The notes: generated by a model not told the origin, from the sequence alone. A DNA stretch of 6,092 nt from Deltaproteobacteria bacterium (GCA_026388445.1 JAPLJU010000209.1:1-6092); one strand, 5' to 3'. Shown: positions 1 through 5,594, counted from the stretch's first letter. Numbers and translations are program-made.

Positions 1-970
1 AAATGTGGAGACCCTCACCCGGTTGAAACAGGTCTTTCCGGGACAACTGCTCCATGAAACCGGCGACACGGACGTCCTTGAGCTTCCGGTAGGGGACGAA
101 CTCGTACTGCGTAAGACCCCGCTCGTTTACGACGGTATGGGTGAGGATATCCGGAGTCGGGTGAGCGATGACGCGCGGCTCCCCCTTCACCGGCTTTTCG
201 ATGATGAAGGCAAACCCCGCCTTCCCCACGGGGTTGGCAGCAAGGAACTTTGATATGGCCACGATGTCGAAATCAATACTCGTCACCCCGCGCAGCTCCT
301 TTTCCGGCCCATAGAATGGCGCGGCGTAGGAAACACCCGCAACGGTCTCGGCGCCCTTGCGGATGGTGCGGGCCTCTATCCATATGGGGTGCCCCGCTTT
401 CACGGCTTTCGTGTACCAGGACTCAACGGTGCCACTGGGGGTGCCACTGGAGGCGAACACGATCTTTTTGTGGTTGTATGGTTTTCTTTCCCGGTAGTTA
501 TCGGGCCAGAAATCATAGAACTCGAGTGTTCTCTTCTCGCGGTCGATATGACTTTCACGGATGGTGAGCTTGCCGTCCTTCATCCGTTCGATGGAGAGCG
601 CGCTCCCGTTCTCGAGTCTCGCGGAAATAAAGGTGAAGTAAGGCTGCGTCTCCATGACCCGTCGCCAGTAGTTACTCAACCTGAAAAAGGTTTCGGGTCC
701 TATTTTGATCGTCCCCAGCGTCGCGCGGTTCAACTGGTTCTGGTCATTGGCCTTGGAAAGGAGGTTCTTGACCCAGAGTTCGATGCGGCTCGATGTCTGG
801 TCGAGCACCTGCTGGGAGAGGTTGTCCGCATTTTGGTGGAGGTTATAGTAAGAGAGGATTCCGGTCATGGCGACGGTGCCGAGGAGCAGCACTATGAAGA
901 TGGTCGAGAGTGCGACGCGGAAAGTGACGCGCAGGGGTTTTTTATGCGGTTCTTTCACTGAATTTTCCAT
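1..970 (-). CDS. Membrane-anchored Cache-domain sensor protein (N-terminal part; runs off the window)
   Basis: This open frame of 323 codons starts at ATG 970 and is still open at the left edge, so the output domain is not visible. Residues 1-17 are basic and cytoplasmic. Residues about 18-41 form one hydrophobic transmembrane helix. A coiled helix follows (about 42-80, ADNLSQQVLDQTSSRIE). Residues about 80-300 look like a periplasmic double-Cache (PAS-like) sensor: aromatic-rich strands, a W-x(n)-P-x-W segment (185-197), the SYAAPFYGPEKELRGVTSID stretch (214-233) and AFIIE (254-258). Cache sensors of this layout usually feed class III cyclase, GGDEF, SpoIIE-phosphatase or kinase outputs. The helix spacing and the tail near residues 298-316 remind me of cyclase-type sensors, but that is inference. 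An upstream AAGGA lies about 11 nt before the ATG. It is 76 nt downstream of the lipoprotein gene on the same strand and may be co-transcribed. The ligand is unknown. Confidence 0.8.
   Translation of the reverse strand, partial: MENSVKEPHKKPLRVTFRVALSTIFIVLLLGTVAMTGILSYYNLHQNADNLSQQVLDQTSSRIELWVKNLLSKANDQNQLNRATLGTIKIGPETFFRLSNYWRRVMETQPYFTFISARLENGSALSIERMKDGKLTIRESHIDREKRTLEFYDFWPDNYRERKPYNHKKIVFASSGTPSGTVESWYTKAVKAGHPIWIEARTIRKGAETVAGVSYAAPFYGPEKELRGVTSIDFDIVAISKFLAANPVGKAGFAFIIEKPVKGEPRVIAHPTPDILTHTVVNERGLTQYEFVPYRKLKDVRVAGFMEQLSRKDLFQPGEGLHI
428..451. repeat. 12-bp tandem duplication inside the sensor gene
   Basis: Two adjacent 12-base units (428-439 and 440-451) match at 11 of 12 positions. 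They read ggtgccactggg and ggtgccactgga on the plus strand. In the protein they produce the SGTP/SGTV repeat at residues 175-182 of the Cache domain. The length is a multiple of three, so the frame is kept. Confidence 0.7.
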
Positions 971-995
971 GGCTCTCTTATTCCTTCCGGGTCAA

Positions 996-1010
996 CGGCC
1001 CACAGGGCCG
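996..1010 (-). other. Perfect 6-bp GC hairpin between lipoprotein and sensor genes
   Basis: On the minus strand the RNA would read CGGCCC-UGU-GGGCCG, a perfect 6-bp stem with a 3-nt loop, ending 25 nt before the sensor start codon. No U-tract follows, so it is not a standard intrinsic terminator. It could partly block or protect the transcript and so set the relative amount of the sensor mRNA. Just upstream (1032-1015) is a five-codon reading frame, MTPFA, behind GGAGG; its use is speculative. Confidence 0.4.
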
Positions 1011-1046
1011 AGTATCAGGCAAAGGGCGTCATCTGCCCTCCAAGTT

Positions 1047-1379
1047 TTACTTCTTCGGATAGGCGCGGATCTCGCCCGTCTCGACGATCTCTACGGGATA
1101 ACCCTCGAGATTGCGCGGGATCTCCCGCTCGAGTTCCGGGGTCTTTTGAATGATGAGGACCTTGACGCAGGGTCTGCCGTCTTTGAGGCCTTCGGCCGTG
1201 CCCACCACACCCGGTATAGACATTAATCTGCCGGAGTGTTCGCGGAGCACCTCCTCGATCGTCTTCTTCGCCATCACACCCTGTCCCTCCTGGTCTACCA
1301 TCCCTGCCGTCATGCAGCCCATGAGGCATGCAGCCGCGACCAGGCCAAAAAGGACTCTCCCTAAAATCGACCCGAACAT
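1047..1379 (-). CDS. Small predicted lipoprotein: stand-alone copy of the neighbouring peptidase's N-terminal domain
   Basis: The 110-residue product starts with a short n-region (MFGSILGR), a hydrophobic core (VLFGLVAAACLM) and a lipobox L19-M20-G21-C22, so lipid attachment at Cys22 is likely. Residues about 36-110 form one small domain: GRLMSIPGVVGTAEG, then DGRPCVKVL, then IPRNLEGYPVEI and TGEIRAYP. The same pattern (GRRLMTHPDIVGTATG, DDGRPAVLI, IPSHLEGKPVV, TGPIFAL) occurs at residues 66-123 of the upstream serine peptidase, so the two are clear paralogues. The gene follows the peptidase by 42 nt and is probably in its operon. A second start is possible: AGGAGG lies 8 nt before an in-frame GTG (codon 35) and 11 nt before the ATG (codon 36, position 1274), giving a 75-residue cytoplasmic form. 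The lipobox favours the long form. I infer a role in binding or restraining the peptidase; no function is proven. Confidence 0.72.
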   Translation of the reverse strand: MFGSILGRVLFGLVAAACLMGCMTAGMVDQEGQGVMAKKTIEEVLREHSGRLMSIPGVVGTAEGLKDGRPCVKVLIIQKTPELEREIPRNLEGYPVEIVETGEIRAYPKK

Positions 1380-1390
1380 GTGATGTCCCC

Positions 1391-1403
1391 GCCCGGATCG
1401 GGC
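1391..1403 (-). promoter_or_regulatory. Small hairpin next to the lipoprotein ribosome-binding site
   Basis: In the 42-nt gap after the peptidase gene the minus-strand RNA can fold GCCCG-AUC-CGGGC, a 5-bp stem. Its 3' arm abuts the GGGG that serves as the weak Shine-Dalgarno of the lipoprotein start at 1379. The T-run lies before the stem, not after it, so it is not a terminator. An effect on translation of the long form is possible but speculative. Confidence 0.25.
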
Positions 1404-1421
1404 AAAAAACCCATTTTGAAA

Positions 1422-2489
1422 TCACTCGCCATCAATCTCTACGTTAAAAGCATCCAGGACCTCATCGATGGGGTTGGCCCAGGCATAGGACCCGGAGCTG
1501 TTTCCCGCAAAGAGAAGCCCCACGGGATTTCTACCGGGATACGTCACCAGGAGGGATCCCGAATCGCCGGGCTTGATGAAGCCGCTTTTTCCGGAGACCA
1601 TAATTTGACTCTTGAAAACAGCAATGCGGGATCCGTAAATGACTTTAATCGTGGCGTTGGTCCCCAAAACAGTACCCTTTGTCAGGGAGGATGAGCGGCC
1701 GTACTTCTGGACCTTCTGCCCGACAGAGGGGGTGTCCGTCTCGCTCTTCGGCGTCCCGTAACCGCCGGCCGGTGTGGCGTTACCCACCATGGCATCGGTA
1801 ACCGAGGCAATCGCCGCATCGATGACATTGTCCGCGGAGAAATCGATGGGTACAAAGTCGGCTAGCGTTCCGATCACATTCAATTCGCGGTAAACGCACT
1901 TCGTGTCGTAGAGCCCGGGCTGGAGAATTTCACTGCCGATATCCGCCTCATTCTCCAGGGCGTAGACGTGGTTATTGCTGAGGGCGTAGAGGTTATTCCC
2001 TCTTACGACCCTAGCGCCAATCGTGCCCGCGGAGCACTCACCTCTGTTCCCCGTCGAGACGCCGATGGGAACCGGCCTCGTGAAATATTTTGTCGGGTAG
2101 ATCTTTGCGGCGGGTTTGGCCAGTGCGAAGATCGGCCCCGTGACCTTTTCGACCACCGGTTTTCCCTCCAGGTGCGAGGGGATCACGGCAGGGCCGAGAC
2201 GTTTCTTCGTCATGATGAGGACCGCGGGCCTTCCGTCATCGGCGTGCCCCGTTGCCGTCCCGACGATGTCCGGGTGGGTCATGAGGCGGCGGCCGTTGCG
2301 GTCCTGCACGGCCATTGTAGCCCGGACCTCGGGATGATCCTTTCCTGAAAGGAACCCCTCCTGCGCTGCACCCACTCCAGTCACCCCCAATGTCGCACCG
2401 CCCGCGAGCCAGGTGATGACAACAAAGGCCAGGATGAGCGTGAGGAAGCTCAAGGTGTAATAAAGTGTCCTTTGAGTCTTCTTCGACAT
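1422..2489 (-). CDS. Exported trypsin-fold serine peptidase with N-terminal prodomain-like region (NAL1-type)
   Basis: The product has 355 residues from the ATG at 2489, chosen over an in-frame GTG at 2513 because GGGAGG sits 5 nt upstream of the ATG. Residues about 8-42 are a signal peptide or anchor (LSFLTLILAFVVITWLAGG) ending in VGAAQ, a possible cleavage site. Residues about 60-125 are a small domain shared with the downstream lipoprotein. The peptidase domain spans about 137-355: catalytic His174 in LSNNHVYA, Asp224 in NVIDAAIA, and nucleophile Ser310 in KPGDSGSLLV, followed by PVGLLFAG and ANPIDEVL. This order and these motifs fit chymotrypsin-fold peptidases like plant NARROW LEAF 1 and its many uncharacterised bacterial relatives. 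Cys152 and Cys198 are the only cysteines and may form a disulfide, fitting a periplasmic site. Transcription probably starts from the promoter at 2638-2666. The substrate is unknown. Confidence 0.85.
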   Translation of the reverse strand: MSKKTQRTLYYTLSFLTLILAFVVITWLAGGATLGVTGVGAAQEGFLSGKDHPEVRATMAVQDRNGRRLMTHPDIVGTATGHADDGRPAVLIMTKKRLGPAVIPSHLEGKPVVEKVTGPIFALAKPAAKIYPTKYFTRPVPIGVSTGNRGECSAGTIGARVVRGNNLYALSNNHVYALENEADIGSEILQPGLYDTKCVYRELNVIGTLADFVPIDFSADNVIDAAIASVTDAMVGNATPAGGYGTPKSETDTPSVGQKVQKYGRSSSLTKGTVLGTNATIKVIYGSRIAVFKSQIMVSGKSGFIKPGDSGSLLVTYPGRNPVGLLFAGNSSGSYAWANPIDEVLDAFNVEIDGE

Positions 2490-2494
2490 GGTTG

Positions 2495-2500
2495 CCTCCC
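2495..2500 (-). promoter_or_regulatory. Shine-Dalgarno that fixes the peptidase start
   Basis: GGGAGG on the minus strand lies 5 nt before the ATG at 2489. The in-frame GTG eight codons upstream has no comparable site, so the ATG is taken as the start. Confidence 0.75.
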
Positions 2501-2547
2501 TTTTTGCGCTCACGAAACAGACCTATTTCAGGTACGTATACCCCATA

Positions 2548-2574
2548 AAGACCGGATCGGTTAAATCCAGTCTT
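2548..2574 (-). promoter_or_regulatory. 10-bp hairpin in the peptidase mRNA leader
   Basis: The minus-strand RNA reads AAGACUGGAU, a 7-nt loop, then AUCCGGUCUU. All ten pairs form, one of them G-U. It lies between the predicted promoter and the start codon, about 60 nt before the ATG. Only a short, broken U-run follows, so attenuation is possible but weakly supported. No known riboswitch class is recognised. Confidence 0.4.
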
Positions 2575-2593
2575 CAAGATTCGGCATTGAGCA

Positions 2594-2604
2594 ATACCTG
2601 GTAT
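2594..2604. promoter_or_regulatory. Palindrome ATACC-T-GGTAT just downstream of the promoter
   Basis: This is an 11-bp perfect inverted repeat with a 1-bp centre, placed about 27-37 nt after the predicted transcription start. Its size and position would suit a repressor operator, but it matches no regulator I can name. Confidence 0.25.
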
Positions 2605-2637
2605 GTTCTCAAATAATTATGTTCGGCCGGATGTTTA

Positions 2638-2666
2638 TTTATGACCCGAAGCGTCGCCCATGTCAA
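2638..2666 (-). promoter_or_regulatory. Sigma70-type promoter for the peptidase gene
   Basis: On the minus strand a perfect -35 box TTGACA (2666-2661) is followed by a 17-nt spacer and a -10 box CATAAA (2643-2638), which matches TATAAT at 4 of 6 positions. The expected transcript start is near 2631, giving a leader of about 140 nt. This would let the peptidase-lipoprotein(-sensor) unit be transcribed apart from the gat operon. Confidence 0.5.
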
Positions 2667-2667
2667 T

Positions 2668-2707
2668 CCCCGAGTTACCCGGGGCTGAAGCCGGTCTTCA
2701 TTATTTT
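2668..2707 (+). terminator. Two stacked stem-loops with T-rich tail (plus-strand orientation)
   Basis: On the plus strand CCCCG-7 nt-CGGGG (2668-2684) is followed by TGAAG-CCGGT-CTTCA (2686-2700) and then TTATTTT. The second stem plus T-rich tail has the form of a weak intrinsic terminator. No plus-strand gene lies upstream, so it may only limit antisense transcription or be chance structure. Confidence 0.3.
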
Positions 2708-2710
2708 AAA

Positions 2711-2733
2711 TAAAGGGGACAGGCTGCTTTTTT
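2711..2733 (+). repeat. Left terminal inverted repeat
   Basis: TAAAGGGGACAGGCTG followed by C and six T. It pairs with 2851-2873 with one mismatch (2727 against 2857). Confidence 0.8.
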
Positions 2734-2745
2734 ACAGCAATATAG

Positions 2746-2778
2746 AAGGCCTTTCCATGGAGAGGCCTTTATCTTTTT
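2746..2778 (+). terminator. Terminator-like palindrome inside the inverted-repeat element
   Basis: A 24-nt near-perfect palindrome (AAGGCCTTTCCA / TGGAGAGGCCTT, one T-G pair) is followed on the plus strand by the T-rich run TTATCTTTTT. It has the form of an intrinsic terminator reading rightward. On the minus strand, which is the direction of gatB, no T-run follows, so it would be a weaker stop for the gat transcript. No plus-strand gene needs it in this window. Confidence 0.45.
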
Positions 2779-2850
2779 GATTTTTGGCGGAAATGCTTGT
2801 GAATCGAATCCGGCGGGAGAGAATAAAAATAATCAGGTGAACTTTTTTGA

Positions 2851-2873
2851 AAAAAACCAGCCTGTCCCCTTTA
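2851..2873 (-). repeat. Right terminal inverted repeat
   Basis: Reverse complement of the left repeat, with one mismatch. It is preceded by a self-complementary T6-G-A7 stretch (2843-2856). Confidence 0.8.
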
Positions 2874-2918
2874 CTTTGCCGGGAGCACGAAGAGGAGGCA
2901 GTCGGTCAAACAGGCGGG

Positions 2919-4349
2919 CTATGCACCCAGTTTCTTCGTCAGGATTTCACGGATGAGCTTGGGATTGGCCTTGCCGCCCGAGGCCTGCATCGCCTGGCCG
3001 ATGAGAAAACCCATGGCCTTCGAAACACCGTTACGGAAATCGGCAACGGCCGAGACGTTTGCCACCAGGACCTTTTCAATGAGGCCCTCGAGGGCGGAGG
3101 CGTCGGATATCTGTCGCACACCCGCTTTTTCCACGAGCTCCGCCGGCGAGTCGTCCCTTTCGAAGAGCTGATTCAGGACCTCCCTTGCCGCGTTGGCGTT
3201 GATCTCATCCCTTTCGAGCATCGAGAGCAATCCGGCGAACCGGTCGGGCTTCACGGTCGTGTCGACAATGGTCTGCCGGCGCTCCCTCAAGGCGGGAAGG
3301 AACTGCGTGGCCAGCCAGTGTGTCGCCGTTTTGGGTTTGATGCCGTGGTTGATTACCGCCTCCACGTATTCGGAGAGGTCACGTTCCGCGCTCATCATCA
3401 CGGCTTCCTCGCGGGTGAGTCCGAACTGCCGGATGAATCTATCCGCCTTCTGGGCGGGCATCTCGGGTAGCCGCGCCTGCATTTCATTCAGCCACGCCTG
3501 CGAGACCAGGATCTGGGCGACGGCGGGGTCGGGAACACAGGGCCCCGAGAACTTGCCCCGCATGGCGGTGGTCACCTTCTTCTCGGGATCCCACAGGCGC
3601 GTGTGTAAAACGATCGGCTCCCCGCCCTGGAGACAGGCGATCTGGCGCTGGATCTCGTAGGTGATGGCATCGCCGAGGTGACGGATGGAGTTCATGTTTT
3701 TGACCTCCACCTTCGTGTTCATCTGGTCCGTCCCCTTCGGGCGGATGGAGATGTTGGCGTCCACGCGCATCGTTCCGCTCTCCATGCTGCAGTCGGAACT
3801 GCCGACATAGCGGATCTGAGTCCTCAGGGCGCGGATGAATTCCATGGCGTCGTAGGGACTTCGCATGTCCGGCTCCGTCACGATCTCCACGAGGGGCGCA
3901 CCGGCGCGATTGAAATCCACCAGACTGATGGGTGTCCGGCCCTCCGTTTCATGGACGAGTTTCGCAACATCCTCCTCCATGTGAATGTGGTGGATCCGGA
4001 GCTTTTTCGTCTTTCCGTCTTGACCCGTAATGTCCAGCCACCCGTTACGGGCCAGGGGCCTGTGGGCCTGCGAGAGCTGAAACCCCTTGGGCAAATCGGG
4101 GTAGTAATAAACCTTCTGGTCGAAAGCGCTGCGCTCCTGGATCTGACAGTTCAGGCCGAGACAGACCATGGACGCCTTTTCAAGGGCTTCCCTGCTGAAT
4201 TTCGGGATGGCACCCGGGAACCAGAGGCAGATCGGGCAGGTGTTCTGGTTCGGCTCGTCGCCGGGCCGGTTGGGGCAGTCGCAGAACATCTTGGTGGCAC
4301 AGTTGAGCTCCACGTGAATCTCAAGGCCGATAACCGATTCGTATTCCAT
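2919..4349 (-). CDS. gatB: Aspartyl/glutamyl-tRNA amidotransferase subunit B
   Basis: GatB activates the side-chain carboxyl of Asp-tRNA-Asn or Glu-tRNA-Gln with ATP and transfers ammonia to it. The 476-residue length is normal. Visible landmarks are GLEIHVEL with His12, a Cys4 zinc site (Cys23, Cys25, Cys38, Cys41), YYYPDLPKGFQLSQ (81-94), HMEEDVAK with Glu125, the NRAGAPLVEIVTEPDMRSP stretch (147-164), and SMESGTMRVDANISI. The C-terminal helical tail domain ends GFLIGQAMQASGGKANPKL. All of these match the family, so the kinase/transamidase centre looks intact. One oddity is CLWFPGAIPK after the second CxxC, where most GatB proteins have CLGLPG. AAAGGAG lies 10 nt before the start codon. The gene follows the GatA-like gene by 30 nt and is the last of the operon. 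Confidence 0.97.
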   Translation of the reverse strand: MEYESVIGLEIHVELNCATKMFCDCPNRPGDEPNQNTCPICLWFPGAIPKFSREALEKASMVCLGLNCQIQERSAFDQKVYYYPDLPKGFQLSQAHRPLARNGWLDITGQDGKTKKLRIHHIHMEEDVAKLVHETEGRTPISLVDFNRAGAPLVEIVTEPDMRSPYDAMEFIRALRTQIRYVGSSDCSMESGTMRVDANISIRPKGTDQMNTKVEVKNMNSIRHLGDAITYEIQRQIACLQGGEPIVLHTRLWDPEKKVTTAMRGKFSGPCVPDPAVAQILVSQAWLNEMQARLPEMPAQKADRFIRQFGLTREEAVMMSAERDLSEYVEAVINHGIKPKTATHWLATQFLPALRERRQTIVDTTVKPDRFAGLLSMLERDEINANAAREVLNQLFERDDSPAELVEKAGVRQISDASALEGLIEKVLVANVSAVADFRNGVSKAMGFLIGQAMQASGGKANPKLIREILTKKLGA

Positions 4350-4379
4350 CGGGTGCTTGCTCCTTTCCGAAAAATCCCG

Positions 4380-5579
4380 TCAGCGCCGCAGCCGCGCACC
4401 GGCAGATAAGAGATGGGGATCGCTTAGCCGCCGGCCCACCAGCTGAAGGCCGGAATCGAAATCGCCGTCGCTCATGACGCCCGGGACCTGCAGGGCGGGA
4501 AGGCCCGTCACGCTGGCGGCAAGCGTGAGCAGAAAGGCATCGTACACCTGGGTGACCGACAGGGCTTTTTCCGCCGGATGCTTTTTTCGCCTTGTCGGGA
4601 TGGCGATGGCGTCGACCCGCGTAAAAAGATCGTCCATTGCCTTTACCAGTCGGGCGCGGATCCGGCAGGCGTCTTCGAAGGCGTCGAAGTTTTCAAACTG
4701 GAAATAGGCCCCCTGAAAGAGATAGGCCTTGACGGGCATGCCGAAGGATTCCGCCCTCGATTTGAGGTACATCTCATTCCAGTTTTTTGCCGCCGAGGCC
4801 CGGTGACCGTAGCGGACACCGTCGTATTTGCCGGCGCTGGAAGAGGCCTCCACGGAGCCCACAACCTGATGGACCGTGCGGAAGAGGCCGAATTCCTCCA
4901 TACTCTCTTCCTGCAGGCTGAAGCCCGCTTGCTCCAGCCGTGAAAGGCCGGAGCGGAAGAGCGCGGCCTCATCGTCACTCAGAAGATCCAGGCATTCCTT
5001 GAGAACGGCGATGGTTTTGATGGTGTTTCCTTTCTTGCCGTCGAGGCGAAAATCGGGGATGGCAAGATCGGGCATCGAAAAATCGTTTTCGTCCCGGCCG
5101 GCGATGACCTTCATGACCGGGGCGATGTCCTGAGGCTTCATCGCGACAGCGCCGTAGCACTCCATGGAGGGGACAAGGCCGATCAATCCCAACCGGGAGA
5201 TAATCCCGTATGTCGGTTTGAGCGCCCAGAGCCCGGCTATCGAAGCGGCAACGAGCGACTCCCCCATGGTGTCCGTGATGAGGGCGCAATCGGCATGACC
5301 CTCGGAAACGGCACTCGCCGTCAAATCACCGGCAAGACCAAAGCCAAGCTCGCTCATGCGGGTGCTCCCCACAAGGATTGCGCCGGCTTCCTTCAGGCGC
5401 TCGACCACCGTCGCGTTCTCGAGGGCGACAAAGCGCCTCAGCGCCATCGAACCGGCTTCCGTGGGCCACCCCCGGACGGACATGTTCGGCTGAAGGGCCA
5501 TCTTCATCCCGGAAAGCGCCCCGTCCTTCCCGCGGGATGACGGCGACGGTTCGCGGTAAGAAAAAATATCAGAAGGCAT
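4380..5579 (-). CDS. gatA: Divergent, shortened GatA-like amidase-signature protein, probably altered glutaminase site
   Basis: At 399 residues this is about 85 shorter than usual GatA (about 485). Family identity is clear from ATVVERLKEAGAILVGSTRM (56-75), ALKPTYGIISRLGLI (119-133), YDGVRYGHR, VDAIAIPT and TGLPALQVP...GLQLVGRR. The N-terminal helices before the catalytic Lys region are absent; GMKMA (24-28) aligns with the usual IKDN, so Lys26 may be kept. The PGGSSGGSAAAV loop that carries the cis-Ser is missing, replaced by LTASAVSEGHADCALI. The nucleophile motif GSDTGGS reads ITDTMGES, leaving Ser108. The usual VKRRI reads VKAYL, so the glutamine-binding Arg appears lost. The frame is unbroken and landmarks continue throughout, so this is divergence, not a frameshift. 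The start is supported by AAAGGA 8 nt upstream, 15 nt after the fusion gene's stop. It may be a structural subunit, or use another ammonia source. Confidence 0.85.
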   Translation of the reverse strand: MPSDIFSYREPSPSSRGKDGALSGMKMALQPNMSVRGWPTEAGSMALRRFVALENATVVERLKEAGAILVGSTRMSELGFGLAGDLTASAVSEGHADCALITDTMGESLVAASIAGLWALKPTYGIISRLGLIGLVPSMECYGAVAMKPQDIAPVMKVIAGRDENDFSMPDLAIPDFRLDGKKGNTIKTIAVLKECLDLLSDDEAALFRSGLSRLEQAGFSLQEESMEEFGLFRTVHQVVGSVEASSSAGKYDGVRYGHRASAAKNWNEMYLKSRAESFGMPVKAYLFQGAYFQFENFDAFEDACRIRARLVKAMDDLFTRVDAIAIPTRRKKHPAEKALSVTQVYDAFLLTLAASVTGLPALQVPGVMSDGDFDSGLQLVGRRLSDPHLLSAGARLRR

Positions 5580-5594
5580 ACGTTCTTTCCTTTC

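Larger units (their letters stand above)
2711..2873. mobile_element. 163-bp MITE-like or REP-pair element with 23-bp inverted ends
   Basis: The element begins TAAAGGGGACAGGCTG-C-TTTTTT and ends with the reverse complement of TAAAGGGGACAGGCTG-G-TTTTTT, a match at 22 of 23 positions. The interior is AT-rich, unlike the GC-rich neighbours, has no coding capacity, and contains a strong palindrome. No clear target-site duplication is visible. AGGGGACAGG-type ends are, from memory, frequent in intergenic DNA of deltaproteobacteria near IS200/REP-associated (Y1) transposases; I cannot verify copy number here. The element sits 45 nt after the gatB stop and 45 nt before the -35 box of the peptidase promoter. 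Confidence 0.6.
2490..2918. other. 429-nt gene-free region between gatB and the peptidase gene
   Basis: No credible gene is seen here. Its left half holds the peptidase leader and promoter. Its right half is the inverted-repeat element at 2711-2873. The 45 nt between that element and the gatB stop codon show no clear terminator for the gat operon. Confidence 0.7.

Noticed and set aside
389..961. 190-codon plus-strand reading frame opposite the sensor gene
   Set aside because: The minus strand encodes a coherent transmembrane/Cache protein with a ribosome-binding site; the plus-strand product shows no recognisable domain.
1391..1409. GC hairpin next to an A6/T6 run taken as an intrinsic terminator after the peptidase gene
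   Set aside because: On the minus strand the T-run precedes the stem, so it cannot act as a standard terminator in the direction of transcription.
2236..2577. Minus-strand 113-codon reading frame covering the peptidase leader and signal region
   Set aside because: It is out of frame with the peptidase, lacks a good ribosome-binding site and has a low-complexity, frame-shadow composition.
2790..2821. A tRNA T-arm-like string (GTGAATCGAATCC) inside the inverted-repeat element
   Set aside because: The bases flanking the would-be T-loop do not pair, and no acceptor, D or anticodon arms can be built around it.
3678..4409. 243-codon plus-strand reading frame opposite gatB
   Set aside because: It is antisense to highly conserved gatB codons, and its His/Leu/Val-rich product is typical of a shadow frame.
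5240..5345. Possible frameshift or deletion explaining the missing amidase loop in the GatA-like gene
   Set aside because: The conserved segments on both sides are in the same frame and the intervening codons read smoothly, with no better match in other frames.
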